A DNA stretch of 64,000 bases, taken from NCBI GenBank assembly GCA_023053575.1, contig JAKZAP010000003.1, forward strand, positions 658,561 to 722,560, read 5' to 3'. The DNA comes from Branchinecta lynchi. Its lineage: Eukaryota > Arthropoda > Branchiopoda > Anostraca > Branchinectidae. Position 1 is the first letter of the stretch. The number at the start of each line of letters is the position of its first letter. The notes under the pieces are model-generated. The model worked only from the letters and a program-made list of their open reading frames with translations. It ran no database searches and had not been told where the DNA came from. The position numbers were made by a program, and so were the translations under genes. Shown one piece after another: positions 1 to 10,720 of this stretch.

Positions 1-1135
1 GTTTTGCTAGTTCGGGCACTTCCACATAAGCTAGGATACAGAAACTTATGATTAAGTTGGAAATAGTCACTTCCGGGGCCCCGATCCGAGCAACTGGGGG
101 GGGGGGGAGGAAGGGGTAATCCGAAAACATTAAAGATTTTTACTTATGACCGGGTGATCGGATCTTAATGAAACTTGATATATAGAAGACATCGTGTGTC
201 AGACGTCCCATATTCCGGATCGGATCCGGTGACATTGCGGGGAGTTGGAGGGGGGACAACCGGAAATCTTGGGAAATGCTTAAAGTGGAGAGATCGGGAT
301 GAAACTTGTTCGGATCGGGGAATCCGAATTTCTACAGTGATCCCGCGAGTTCGGTACTTCCTGATGTGCTAGGAGGGTGAAACTTGGGGTTTAAATGAAA
401 CTTGATATTCAGAAACATCGGGTGCCTCACATATTAGTGATCCGACCAGACCGAAACAATGCCCTAGGAAGACTTCCGTTCCTGGATCAGACCATTTTTC
501 GGGGAGTTGAGGGACGGGGAATCCGGAAATTACAGACTTCCGTAGGTTGCGAACAAATGGTCCGATTCAAGTGAAACTTTATGGGTGATAAGAACTGACG
601 ACCTAGATATGCAAAGCATGTGTCCGAACCCCAAACGGCCATGGTTGGGGGAGTTAAAAAACTTTGTGACGTTCATAAAAAACAAACGGATAGGCCGAGG
701 GAAGTAAGTTGGACAGTACCAAGTTTCTTCGGCCTAGATTTGTCATTTGGCATCCGAACTGGATCCGACCAAAGTAGGAGGAGGACGAAGCGGGAATCGG
801 AAATTTGGAGATATGCTCGGATTCGAATTAAACCTGGTGGACGAGAGAGGAGATGTTAGAGATGTGAAATGTTTGTGTCCGAGTCGCATTCGCCCACAGT
901 TGAGGGAGTCCCAAAAATGTTGTGGCTCGTATAGTGGTTAAACGAGTGGAGTGATTTGAATGAAACTTGGAAAGTATAGAGATCGCATGCCTTAGATGAC
1001 ATATTTTAGGGTCCGGACCGGATCCGCGCACGGTTGGAAGAGGTACCGGAATTTCCGGAAAAATGCTCAGATTTACTTTTTCATTTCTAACACCACCTGC
1101 TCGTAACAAGTGCCATATGAGCTCGTAGCTCTTGT
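1..1135. repeat. Family B degenerate G-tract repeat, copy 1
   Basis: The stretch is a decayed array built from recurring phrases such as GGGGAGTTG, GGAATCCGGAAATT, GATCGGATCCGG and AATGAAACTTG, with a run of G at 96-107. The same phrases recur at 6.6-7.3, 24.47-24.8, 26.45-26.69 and 44.7-46.15 kb. It ends near GTGCCATATGAGCTCGTAGCTC (20 bases of which recur at 7.26 kb). No intact reading frame is seen, and short open frames inside it are not coding. Confidence 0.6.
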
Positions 1136-1394
1136 TTTTAGTCCGAACCCTTTAGCCCACTTAGTTTTTAGTCCAATTAATTTTGTCTTCAGAGAATTTG
1201 GCCAGGATCGTCGTGTCACCTAAGAGTTCGGACCGCCTTCTGTTTTGCTTTGTCTTGATGCTGCCAGCCAAAGGCCGTTTAGTTATCTGACCTGTCTTCT
1301 AAGTTCCGTTTTGTTTGCCTGTCAGCTGACTGAGACAAGGGAGACTTGAATAGAACGCGGTTTAGCTGCTTATCCCCACAAAGCACGAACATAG
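1136..1394. other. Unassigned stretch
   Basis: I see no gene, repeat unit or RNA here. It separates family B from the 213-bp tandem unit. Confidence 0.4.
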
Positions 1395-1863
1395 TCATAC
1401 ACTCTTTTCCCAGTTTGTGTCCTTGGTCTCAATAACCTTGGCACGATCTGGGCCCTGAAACATACCTTTGCATACGTTTTCGAACGCATCCACAACATCA
1501 CCGCCGCGTTCACGTTTCGAAACCTTAGCTTTGCCGGTGGCGGCAGTGTCTGCGATCTCATGGAAGGAAACTCTTCTCGCCATACTGCCTGGGAATTTAC
1601 GGTATTGTTCCAGCAGCTGCTTGGTTTCTGTTCCTCTAGACTTAATAACCTTGGCATGATCTGGGCCCTGAAACATGCCTTTGCATACGTTTTCGAACAC
1701 ATCACAACATCACCTCCGCGTTCACGTTTCGAAACCGTAGCTTTGCCGGTGGCGGCAGTGTCTGCGATCTCATGGAAGGAATCTCTTCTCGCCTTACTGC
1801 CTGGGAATTTCTGGTATTGTTCCAGCTGCTGCTTGGTTTCTGTTCCTCTAGACTTGATACACG
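1395..1863 (-). repeat. 213-bp (71-codon) tandem unit overlapping the mucin-like tail
   Basis: Two full units lie at about 1437-1649 and 1650-1862, with part of a third at about 1395-1436. The period is 213 bp, a multiple of three. The rightmost unit encodes the last residues of the mucin-like protein in one frame (ending AEVML). In the neighbouring minus frame all units read as a more ordinary protein with phrases such as FENVCKGMFQGPD and RRVSFHEIADTAATGK. A one-base difference at the junction near 1707 (GTGATG against GTGGATG) breaks that second frame. Either this is a duplicated terminal exon used in one frame, or two exons are read in different frames after splicing. Confidence 0.75.
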
Positions 1864-4578
1864 GAGTTGGCTTTCGTAGATTCTCGAAATGGCTGCGGGT
1901 TCGACGATGATGGTAAATTCATTTCGCGAGTCAGTGGTGTTTGAGCTCAGCCGACGGGGCATTGGAGGTCTTCGCTGGTATTCCGAAAGTATTGGTTTCA
2001 ACTTCCGACGCCTGTGCCTGATCAAGCAGATGATCGCCATGAGTAAGACGATGATAATGACAAGGAAGGAGAGTAAGATGACTAGAAATATGAAACGAAG
2101 TTGGTCTTCTTCATTAATCTGAGAGGTGGAGGAGTATTGTGTTGTATGGGTACCTTCAGTTGAAGAGTAAGGTAAGGTCGAAGGCGCAATTGACACCGTC
2201 AAACTAGGAGTTACGGAGAGTGTTGAATCAGTCGGTTTATGTGTCGAAGTAGAAGAGTTGCTTGTTCCTTCTGATGTAGCAATAGGGGACAACGTCGAAT
2301 GTGTTGTCGTTGTAGGATATGCTAAGGTGGATGCGTTCGTTGTTAAAATTGATGATGTCAAGTCGGTTGTTGATAATGTCGTTATTTGAGAAGTCTCCGA
2401 GGTGAAGGGTAACGATGAGGTTAAATTGTCTGTTTGTGAAGTGGTCAGTGTTTGAGAACTCGTTTCTTTTGTTGAAGTAGGCGTTGATGCTGTTGCTTCG
2501 GCCGAAAGCGTGGTCGATTCCCAACCTGTTGATGTGTTATGACCTGTCGTGGGTACGTCGTTTGAAACGGGTGAGCTCGTAACCTCCGTTACATTCAGTT
2601 CTGGCGTTGTATTTACGGTTGTAACCGGGTTGGACATGGTAGTTTTTACAGTGTTTCCGGTGGAGTCAGTAGGTAACGCCGTTAACTCAGTGGTTACCGG
2701 TTCGATTGATGTTGAACTGCTAAGCGAAATCGTTGTCGTCATGGTTTCGGTGCTGGTTAGTTCTGAGCTTTGGCTTGAAGAGGAGGTCCAGTCGCTGCTC
2801 AGTTCTGTTGGAGATGAACTGACATCAGGTGGGGTGCCTGAGCATTCCCCTAGTGGGTCATCCCTACAGGGGAGCGATACCGAAGTTGTCAGCTCCGTAA
2901 AGGCAGACAGACTAGAGGTCATGTCAGTGACTATCGAGGAAGAATCGGGTGAACCAGTCGGAGATGTAGATGTGAGCACACTATCAGTGGTTGTTGTAAC
3001 CGAGGACTCCGTGATAAGAGGCGATGTCTCAGTTGAAGCAGGTTCGGAAACTGTTGATGAGGGACTAGTAGCTTCCGTAGTCGTGTCAGCAATTTCGGTC
3101 CAACTAGAAGGCTCAGTGTCGACCACGGAAGATGTGGTTATAATTGTAGAGCTTCCTGCGGTACTACGCGTACTATCATGAGTTGATCCTCCTGCAGAGA
3201 CATCTGTGGTCGAGCTCATGAGTTCAGAGGACCTGGAGCTGGTCTCAGAAATTGCAGACGAAGTAGAGGTCATGTCTGTGAGTTCTGACGAGGAATTGGG
3301 TGAATCAGTTCGAGTTGTAGATGTAAACACACTGTCGATAGTTGTTTTGACCGAGGTCTCTGTGATAAGAGGCGATGTCTCAGTCGAAGCAGCTTCAGCA
3401 GATGTTGATGAGGGACTAGAAACTTCCATACTCGTGTCAGTATTTGCGGCGGTCCAACTGGAAGAATCAGTGTCGACCATGGAAGACGTTGTTGTCATTG
3501 TAGAGCTTTCCGCGGTTCTGCTTGTTTCGTCAGAGGTTGATGTTCCTGACGAGATATCTTTGGTCGAGCTCGTGAGTTCAGAAGAGTCTGAGCTGGTCTC
3601 AGATATTGGAGATGGACTAGAGGTCATATCAGTGAGTGCTATCGATGAATCTGGTGAACCACTTGTACATGTAGTTGTAAACACCCTGTCGGTGGTTGTT
3701 TCAACCGAACCTGTTGGGGTCTTCGTGATAAGAGCCGAAGTCTCAGTCGAAGCAGCTTCAGATACTGTTGATGAGAGACTAGAAGCGTCTGTATTCGTGT
3801 CAGCAGTTGCCGTCCAACTCGAAGAATCAGTGTTGACCACTGATGACGTAGAAATCACTGTTTCTGAGGTCCCACATCCTCCTAAGGAGGTGTCTGTTGT
3901 CAAGCTCGTAAGTTCAGAAGAACCTGAGCTGGTCTCAGAAATTGCATCTGTACTTTCTGACGTTGCTTCAGTTGATGAGGTTGGACCTTCTGTTGTCGTA
4001 AGCGAGCAGTACCCAGGGTCTTCAGTGATTGGTCTTCTGCAGCTCTGATCGTTTTCGGAGCCAAGATTATTAGCAGAGCCACCATGAAGGAATATTCTGT
4101 TTACTTGTATCGTATTTGTATTCAGCAAGGTTTTCTCTGTGTAAATACACAACTTCCCTTGTTTGTTCACCGGAATTGCTGAAGCTGAGTAATTAAAGTT
4201 CTTCCAGGTGCTGTCAGGGTCAATAGCAAGCCGAAGGGTTGTGTGAAAGCCACTTTCCTCGGCGAAGAATATTCCAAACTGGACTCTCTCTGTTCCCACC
4301 TTCCGTGCCTGAATCCCTGCCCACAGCCCTTCCACGCTGTCGAATCGTAGGTCTTGGCTGTGAAGGTGTGTACCCTTGAAGGAGCCCCCGCTCGGGGGAC
4401 CACCGCCATCAACGTAAAAGTAGTTTTCCTGAGGATCCTCGGTATTGAGGTTGAGGTTCCAGTGTCCTTGGTCTGAAGTGCAGAGCGGTGTCCAGCAACC
4501 AAAGCCATCGGCAGCAGTGTCGTCGAGATGGAACAGCTGGAGTTGTTCGTTGGCGAGTCGTTTTGAGCCTGGAATCAT
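1702..4578 (-). CDS. Mucin-like type I membrane protein, large 3' exon
   Basis: A 958-codon uninterrupted frame. Residues 1-200 form a cysteine-containing extracellular domain that I do not recognise (GCWTPLC, GKLCIY and SCRRP are visible). Residues about 200-825 are a Ser/Thr-rich mucin-like stalk with three tandem repeats of roughly 113-118 residues, each starting ETSS.SSEL and ending LTDMTSS. A strong transmembrane helix lies at about 827-853, followed by the basic stop-transfer RHRRRK and a 105-residue cytoplasmic tail. There is no signal peptide at this ATG, and an in-frame TGA lies four codons upstream. The true start is therefore probably in an upstream exon spliced to an AG just inside this frame. 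It probably acts as a heavily O-glycosylated cell-surface protein. Membrane topology is well supported; the ligand and precise function are unknown. Confidence 0.7.
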   Translation of the reverse strand: MIPGSKRLANEQLQLFHLDDTAADGFGCWTPLCTSDQGHWNLNLNTEDPQENYFYVDGGGPPSGGSFKGTHLHSQDLRFDSVEGLWAGIQARKVGTERVQFGIFFAEESGFHTTLRLAIDPDSTWKNFNYSASAIPVNKQGKLCIYTEKTLLNTNTIQVNRIFLHGGSANNLGSENDQSCRRPITEDPGYCSLTTTEGPTSSTEATSESTDAISETSSGSSELTSLTTDTSLGGCGTSETVISTSSVVNTDSSSWTATADTNTDASSLSSTVSEAASTETSALITKTPTGSVETTTDRVFTTTCTSGSPDSSIALTDMTSSPSPISETSSDSSELTSSTKDISSGTSTSDETSRTAESSTMTTTSSMVDTDSSSWTAANTDTSMEVSSPSSTSAEAASTETSPLITETSVKTTIDSVFTSTTRTDSPNSSSELTDMTSTSSAISETSSRSSELMSSTTDVSAGGSTHDSTRSTAGSSTIITTSSVVDTEPSSWTEIADTTTEATSPSSTVSEPASTETSPLITESSVTTTTDSVLTSTSPTGSPDSSSIVTDMTSSLSAFTELTTSVSLPCRDDPLGECSGTPPDVSSSPTELSSDWTSSSSQSSELTSTETMTTTISLSSSTSIEPVTTELTALPTDSTGNTVKTTMSNPVTTVNTTPELNVTEVTSSPVSNDVPTTGHNTSTGWESTTLSAEATASTPTSTKETSSQTLTTSQTDNLTSSLPFTSETSQITTLSTTDLTSSILTTNASTLAYPTTTTHSTLSPIATSEGTSNSSTSTHKPTDSTLSVTPSLTVSIAPSTLPYSSTEGTHTTQYSSTSQINEEDQLRFIFLVILLSFLVIIIVLLMAIICLIRHRRRKLKPILSEYQRRPPMPRRLSSNTTDSRNEFTIIVEPAAISRIYESQLRVSSLEEQKPSSSWNNTRNSQAVRREEIPSMRSQTLPPPAKLRFRNVNAEVML

Positions 4579-4688
4579 TGAAGTTCGTCAAGGTTTGTTT
4601 AAACAAGAGCAAATTGTATTTTCTTCGTGCCTCTTCTGGCTAAGAGAAAGTCCTTTTGTACAATATCGGATATCATTATCCTGAAACT
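4579..4688. other. Flank of mucin-like exon
   Basis: This is probably intron or 5' flank of the mucin-like gene. The signal-peptide exon expected upstream on the minus strand could not be identified here or further right. Confidence 0.35.
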
Positions 4689-5054
4689 CAGAGGCGTCAC
4701 TAGCCAAAATGTTTGGGGAGGGGGGCAAGGTATTTACCGACTGGCTGGTAATTTTTATCGATTGTTTTTGCAGAAAATCTACTGTTTCTGCAGACAGTTT
4801 TGAGAAAAAATGACTGATTTTCAGAAAAAAACGACTGTTTTGATGGAAAATCGACCGATTTTCAGAAAAACGACCGATTTTCAGAAAAACGACCGATTTT
4901 CAGAAAAACGACCGATTTTCAGAAAAACCGACTGTTTTATTGAAATAAATCAACTGTTTTGACGAAAATTCACGCGTCGCGCCGACTCTTATTATTTTTT
5001 ACCGTCTGGCCGACAGCATTGGGGGGGGGGGCCTTCACAGTCGTGACGCCCCTG
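4689..5054. mobile_element. hAT-like MITE with perfect 8-bp target duplication
   Basis: The ends are CAGAGGCGTCAC and GTGACGCCCCTG, an inverted pair with one mismatch. The flanks 4681-4688 and 5055-5062 both read CTGAAACT, a perfect 8-bp duplication as made by hAT-superfamily transposases. The 366-bp body has no reading frame. It carries a minisatellite and a G-run, so it is non-autonomous. The same terminus bounds the 2-kb element at 10721-12768. Confidence 0.85.
4780..4975. repeat. 19-20 bp minisatellite inside the MITE
   Basis: The unit is CGACCGATTTTCAGAAAAA. Four near-identical copies lie at about 4847-4930, with degenerate copies (GACTGTTTT variants) on both sides. Confidence 0.8.
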
Positions 5055-5062
5055 CTGAAACT

Positions 5063-5459
5063 ACCAAAATTGGGCCTGACGCTAAATGAAATGTAATGTA
5101 TGAAAATACGAGAAAATAAGATATGAAAATACAATCGTTGACCTTTCACAAAGAAGAATATTTTTACTTTATTTCATTTGCTCCTCTGAGTCAAGAAAGA
5201 ACTAAATAATCTTAGTAACAATACACGTTACGTCAACTAATCAAATGTCTTTTTGCTTGTCTATCTTGTCTTTTAGTAAATATTTGATACAGGTTTTGCA
5301 TTGTTTGAAGTAGCATATCTGAGCGATAAAAACAAAGATGTAGATCCACCTTAGTAATTGACGCACATGATGCCAATACTTGATCTAGAATGCCTAACTG
5401 GGATTAGTAAACTTTTACAAATTCCCAGAATTTCCTTGTTACCGACTCAGATTTCCGGG
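5063..5459. other. AT-rich unassigned stretch
   Basis: No gene, repeat unit or structured RNA was seen. Confidence 0.4.
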
Positions 5460-5940
5460 TTTTTTTTAGGGAACAAAACGTCAGTGACGGGATACTTATG
5501 ACGTTGCAAAGCTTGTCCGTCCGTCTGTCTATTAGCACGATAACTCTCTGTTTCGTTCAAATTTGGGGCGAGCCTCCTTTGGGTCAAAGTACAGGTCAAA
5601 TTCGTAGACAAATTCGTAGCCCTCTATTTAAGGGTGGGGGAGGGGTTTCAAGTCAAGAGACAAAATGAATTAATTTTTCAAATTAACAGGATTTAGGGGT
5701 AAGGAGACATGTGAACCCGTATCTGAAACTTGTTTCGGACAAGTAGTTCGCCAGGATCTGGCAAAATCCGGAAAATTTGCCAGGAAGGAAAATGTTTTCG
5801 TGAAATTGATTAGAGATTCGGTACAGAGGTCACGAGACATGCCGCATTCCTTGTTTACTTTGTTTCTTTCCGGATGAAGAATCCGCCGAGAATTCGGCCA
5901 AAATCGAAAATTAAGCTACTTAAAATTTGTTTTCTGAAGT
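5460..5940 (+). repeat. Family A repeat, copy 1 (5' part)
   Basis: It matches the family A start: a sequence like GGGATACCTATGACATCGCA, then CCGTCCGTCTGTC, a region about a threefold CACGATAACTCT, then units with GGACAAGTAGTTCGCC, GGCCAAAACCGG-like and GAAGTTGATTAGA phrases. The GGGATCCC terminus is mutated in this copy. Confidence 0.65.
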
Positions 5941-6118
5941 CGATTAAAGATTCGATTCAATGGTAAAATTATATGCTGAATCCTTATTGATTTTTTGTTC
6001 ATGGCACTTGCCCTTTGCCCAAGTGCCATATAGGCACATATCGCAGTTTTTATCCGTCCGTGGGTCTATCGGTCCGGGTTTTTCTGAACTTGGCATATGT
6101 ATAAGGACCCGACTAGAG

Positions 6119-6553
6119 AAACTGATAGATGATAGATAGATAGATAGATAAGCTTTTATTTTCACCAAAATTTTCATGGCACTGCCAAATTTCTTTGGTA
6201 TAGTCACATTAAAAAGCGACACAAAAAAAAAAACAAAGAAAACAAAACACTAATCAATCCTCCTGATTTTCGTTATACATATTTACAAAACTAGGTATAA
6301 AACTCTTCGCTAACCGCTGATGGGCACAGCGTACCGGCTGAAGTTTCTCAACAGGCACTGCAACCCTGCGTGGGAGTCGTTTTGTTGTGGATTGAGGGGG
6401 GAAAAGAGTTTTGTGGATTGGGTGGATCAGAGATTTTCTTCCGAAATCCATGCAGAGTTTCTCTCTTCTTTTTTTCAGAGTTTGCATTTTAAACTTTGAC
6501 AGCAGCTCCTCATACGACATTTCTGCCTGCTTCGATACTATTCTTAGAGCTCT
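6119..6553 (-). mobile_element. 3' end of a non-LTR retrotransposon (RT C-terminus)
   Basis: On the minus strand about 100 residues (stop at 6254) read like the C-terminus of CR1/Jockey-type reverse transcriptases: RALRIV, then a helical ELLSKFKMQTLKKRREKLC, then a HPIHKTLFPP segment. A short untranslated tail follows and ends in a (TATC)n run, seen as (GATA)n at 6123-6152. The 5' side is cut by family B sequence. This is a dead fragment. Confidence 0.75.
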
Positions 6554-6562
6554 TCCAGTCAC

Positions 6563-6600
6563 GAATCGGGGAAGTGACTTCACAGTCACTTCCCCGATTC
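6563..6600. repeat. Perfect 17-bp inverted repeat
   Basis: The arms GAATCGGGGAAGTGACT and its exact complement are separated by TCAC. It lies at the junction between the retrotransposon fragment and family B. Confidence 0.85.
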
Positions 6601-7335
6601 GACCATTTGGAGGGGGTGGAGGGAAGGGGGATCCGTAAACTTGAGGTATTTACAACTTTCAAACGGGTGATCGGATTTTAATGAAACTTGGTATTTGGAA
6701 AGATCTTGTGTCTCAAACGAACAACTACAAATCCGGACGGCTTCGGTGGCTTCGGAGGGAGTTGGGGGAGCCGGAAAGTTCTAGATACGTCGTTGACAGA
6801 ATCGGACCGGATCCGAGCACTGTGGAAGGAGTTCGAGGGGCGGGTCCGGGATAAATACTCCTCCTTGAGCCCAAGCTGCCTGGGAAGCATATGTTCAAAC
6901 ACTGCATAAAACGTGCATCGTAGCTGACGTATCCGCTCTATGCATTGTTTGAAAATACGGTCCGGAACTCTGGTGATCCCCCGCTCAGTACCTCCTGATG
7001 TGCTAGGACGATGAAACTTGGCAGGCGTATCAGGGATCCGACCAGACTGACTTGATAATAGTTCTTTCTCTGATCCGACGAACGTGGTGGAAGTGGAGAG
7101 ATGGGAAATCCGGAATCTAGTGGCATGCATAACTTTTATAACGGATGATCGGATATGACTGAAAATCGGAAAGCGGAAAAGACTATCTTTTCAGATGTTC
7201 CATTCCAGACCGCATCTTTGGACGGCGGGGGTGTTCTGCGACGTTCCCACCTACTCGTAAAAAGTGCCATATGAGCTCGTATCTCTCCTTTCATCAGAGA
7301 AGGTATTCTGCCGGAATTTGGCAAAACCTGGAAGT
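6601..7335. repeat. Family B degenerate G-tract repeat, copy 2
   Basis: The same phrase set as at 1-1135 occurs here: GGGTGATCGGATTTTAATGA, GGACCGGATCCGAGCAC, CTAGGACGATGAAACTTGGC, ending in AAAAAGTGCCATATGAGCTC. No coding potential. Confidence 0.6.
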
Positions 7336-7594
7336 TTGATAGGGTAGGCTATGGTTTGGTACTAGGTAGTTTGTACACTTCTAACCCAATAGGTGGAGAA
7401 AGCTGTAAAGCAACGGACTCCGAACCGACATGCACATTTATATATTCATGTATATATTATTCACCTGAATAGCTCTATCGGTCCGACAGATATTCGCCAT
7501 TGGGGGTCCCATTGACACCTTTGGCCATGTTCATGTCCGTTTCATGTTCATCACGTTAGGAAAAATTACAGCTATTCTGTAAGTTACAAAAGAA
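7336..7594. other. Unassigned stretch
   Basis: Nothing recognised. Confidence 0.4.
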
Positions 7595-8057
7595 GAAGAA
7601 GATCAGATCGAGAGGGTTCAGAAGAGATGTCTTCAGATAATCTATGGTGGACCCAAGCTTCCATATTCCTACTACCTGAACGAATTCAATCTTGAAACTT
7701 TGGCTAAAAGAAGGCAAAACTTTTCCCTAAGTTTTGGTCAAAAGCTTCTAAAACACCCTCTCCACAGCCGTCTTTTCCCTCCTCCAGATGCTCCCGAACG
7801 AATACGCCTCCCGACAGAAGCGGCTGTGAAGGTTCCAAAGTTGACACCTTTTTGCTAAAACAGACCGCTATAAAAAGATATTTGTGCCTAGTTTTGTGGC
7901 CCTTTTTAACTCAACTTGACTTTAAGTGTGTCTTCTTCTTGTTGATTGTGTGATGTTTGTATTTGCTAACAATGTACCTGACGAAAGAATTTCGAATTTG
8001 GCAGTTTGCTATGATAAGCCATATTTTTGAATTAAAGTTTTATTCTATTCTATTCTA
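7595..8057 (+). mobile_element. CR1/Jockey-like retrotransposon 3' end with (TTCTA)n tail
   Basis: An open frame from 7595 to the stop at 7856-7858 begins EEDQIERVQKRCLQIIYGG and continues with ETLAKRRQNFSLSFGQKLL and HPLHSRLFPP. This is the standard C-terminal region of CR1/Jockey-clade reverse transcriptases. About 180 bp of 3' UTR follows and ends in a TTCTATTCTATTCTA tail at 8043-8057. It is 5'-truncated, as is usual for such insertions. Confidence 0.85.
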
Positions 8058-8341
8058 GAACTTTGAAAAGCCCTTGATAAATTATATAAGAACGTATCTC
8101 CAAGGTTTCTCTGATTGAAGTATTCTCTCAGGTCATCATGTGTGATAATCATAGAATAAGCAAGGGCCCATGGTTTTCGACAGTCACTTGCGGTTTTGCA
8201 TGCATAACAATGGAAGGATTTCTGCCGAATACTCCTTCGGCATTAAGATATTAGAAAGGAAGACCAATTCCGGAATATCGTATTTGGTAGTTCCCGAAAC
8301 TTCCGAACAAAATTGGTTTCTTGTACGTCCTTGTAATATAA
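8058..8341. other. Unassigned stretch
   Basis: Nothing recognised. Confidence 0.4.
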
Positions 8342-8950
8342 TAAGAATAATAATAATAATAATAACACTTTTTATTTCAGCGTAAGCCATATAAACAACA
8401 CAAAAAAAAAAAAAATATAACAAGCGAGTACAAACTATCTACATCATGGTGGCTCAGGGTGGAGCAAATGACTCCATATTGGAAGATTGAAGAATAGTGG
8501 GTTTGCAGCGAACTCCACTAAATCATTCCGCGACTCCATTAGACGACAAAAAAACGATGTTTTCAACTTCCTCTCAATTTCAATAAATGTGCAACAATGG
8601 TTCGACACAAACGCTTGGCTGATGCTAGCTCGGAATTGTAGCTTTGCTAACCGACGGAAAACACGCTTATAACAAGCTTCTAGGTTCAAACGTGATCTTT
8701 CCGTATGGTTATACACCAGGGGTAACGCGAAAAATGAGTAGCAGTACGTCCTAAACAAATGCACTTTAACAGCAAGATTCACGTCATTAAATTTCCAAAT
8801 TAGGACGTTCCCCCGCTTACATAGGCTATGGGTAAGTTCTAAAATATGGGAATCATCCCGCATCTTATTACTAATCCAAAAATCTAAATACTTAAACTCT
8901 GAAATGTAATCCAATGTACGCATAGAAAGCACCACCGGAAGACGATATAT
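8342..8950 (-). mobile_element. Non-LTR retrotransposon 3' fragment, minus strand
   Basis: A 163-codon frame (8935 to 8444) contains FKYLDFWISNKMRDDSH, then VHLFRTYCYSFFALPLVYN and a helical C-terminus ending HPEPP. This matches the thumb/C-terminal part of non-LTR reverse transcriptases. It is followed on the minus strand by a short UTR and a (TTA)n tail at 8342-8366. A related fragment lies at 35400-35880 and also ends PEPP. Confidence 0.75.
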
Positions 8951-10720
8951 CTCTCATACTATCTCGCGCATACTCTCTAATCTGGCTGTTTATTGGGCAG
9001 GTTGCCAGACGGTTCTATGGGACTAGCCCTCGTAATGTTTCAAAATCCTGGTAGGTTAAAGTCCTCTCAAACAACTGCGGACAGAGCAAAATAGCTCTAG
9101 AGAGAAATGCAGTCAAATCGCACAGTCAAATCGCAGCGACACTAGCTCCACTAGCGGACACCAATATCCCTACTGAAACTCAACCAGTCGTTAACGAGCG
9201 CTGGCTCTGATCTGATCCTCGATGTTTGCACTGCATCTTAGCCTTGCTGGAATTTCCTACGTCCGCCACTGCGCACACGAACAGTTTGCTGCGTTATTTT
9301 GCTCTGCGGCTGAAGCGAGCCGGGCGGCGCTGCGATGGAGGCCCATTTTTGATGCATGGGAAGGATAGATCTTCGCATTACTCTAGAATTATTTTGCTCT
9401 GATTGCGGATCGACAATGCTCTGACACCGGTACGCCCCTTCAGTTAACAAATTATATCATTATCTGGTTTAAGAATAAAGCAGAGCATGAATAATAATAA
9501 TAAGTAACTGGCTGGTAAAGGAATTAATCTGGATAATAATAAGCGTTATGGAAGGATGGGGGTTTGCCCTTAACCTTACTTAAACTACGGAAGCGCACCT
9601 GAGTCTAACCAATGAGAATAAACCATCATTATTACTGTCTGAGCATTTGCTCTTCCAACGGTTCATTTGAGGTGGACCCGATACCATGCAAATGAAGCGG
9701 CGTAATAGTTCAATGCGAATAAACTACCAGTATACTATAGGCAATCTGTCCATGTTTCTCGAGGAAATGCAAGTAAAATGCTCGCCTTTTGAACTACTTT
9801 TCGAGCCCCTGCCCGAATGCTTTTACCCGACCAAAGTTTCTGCAACAGACCATGATGTCCGGTCTTGGCTTGCGACTCTGGAGGGTAGGTCACTGGTACA
9901 ATTCACCGCATTTTTTGTCCACGTCTATAGTATTGACCTTGGCCCTCGGATTGCTAGACCAGTCTGCCGAACAGAAATTTTTTTTTGCTATTTTTTTAAA
10001 CCAACCTGATTGAGTAATCCTTTTCTTTGAAATATCAGAAAACAGTATGTTTTCTTTGCTGTCCACTTGTACTTCACTGTTTACAGCAGTAGAAGGAAAA
10101 CCATCAACACCTAATCCAAGTTTTGAGGTTAGATGCACCAGGGTCAGCGTGATCACAGTGTGTTGTATCATAGTGAAACATATACTGAGACATTTCTAAG
10201 TGGGACCCATTCCGAAATGTCTGGACACGGATGCGTTGAATCGTTGAGGTCATCCTCCCAAAATCTCTTAATCCTCGAACAAACTTGAGCCGATCGAAAC
10301 CAAATGGGGTGGCAACTTCGGCCGAGTGATCGGATACTGCGCAATATTCACCTTCTTTTAACGAAGGACGAATGTTTGACAAGTGTTCTTACCTCAATCG
10401 ATGTCTGCTCTTTAACTAATATTTATCATTATCGGTTTTTTTTTGTATATTTGTTGTGGCAAGGTGAAAAGTCGTGGACCCCTGCCTTATCCGAAGTTTT
10501 TGAGAGAAATTCTTTCATTAGAAAACGAGCGTCAGCATGAAACGCTTTGGGAAAAGAGGAACTGTACAGCGAGAGTGCGCGGTGAACTGTGCAATGCAGG
10601 CTTCGCCAAGGCCGAGCAAGATAGTCGAGGTGGTCGGGTGGTAAAAGTGGTAAATGGGTATTCTTCAACAGAGGAAACTGTCTGATGAAGTAGAATGAAT
10701 GTACGGTTAGTACCAATCAG
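8951..10720. other. Long unassigned stretch
   Basis: About 1.8 kb without a supported gene. Short open frames on both strands lack motifs and look random. A short (AAT)n run lies at about 9490. Confidence 0.4.

Noticed and set aside
96..107. G-runs as telomeric or G-quadruplex loci
   Set aside because: They are single homopolymer runs within family B, without the repeated G-tract spacing of telomeres.
2549..4048. Two long plus-strand open frames (210 and 280 codons)
   Set aside because: They are antisense to the Ser/Thr-rich mucin stalk, where ACN/TCN codons rarely give stops on the other strand. Their Val/Glu/Ser composition mirrors the minus-strand repeats.
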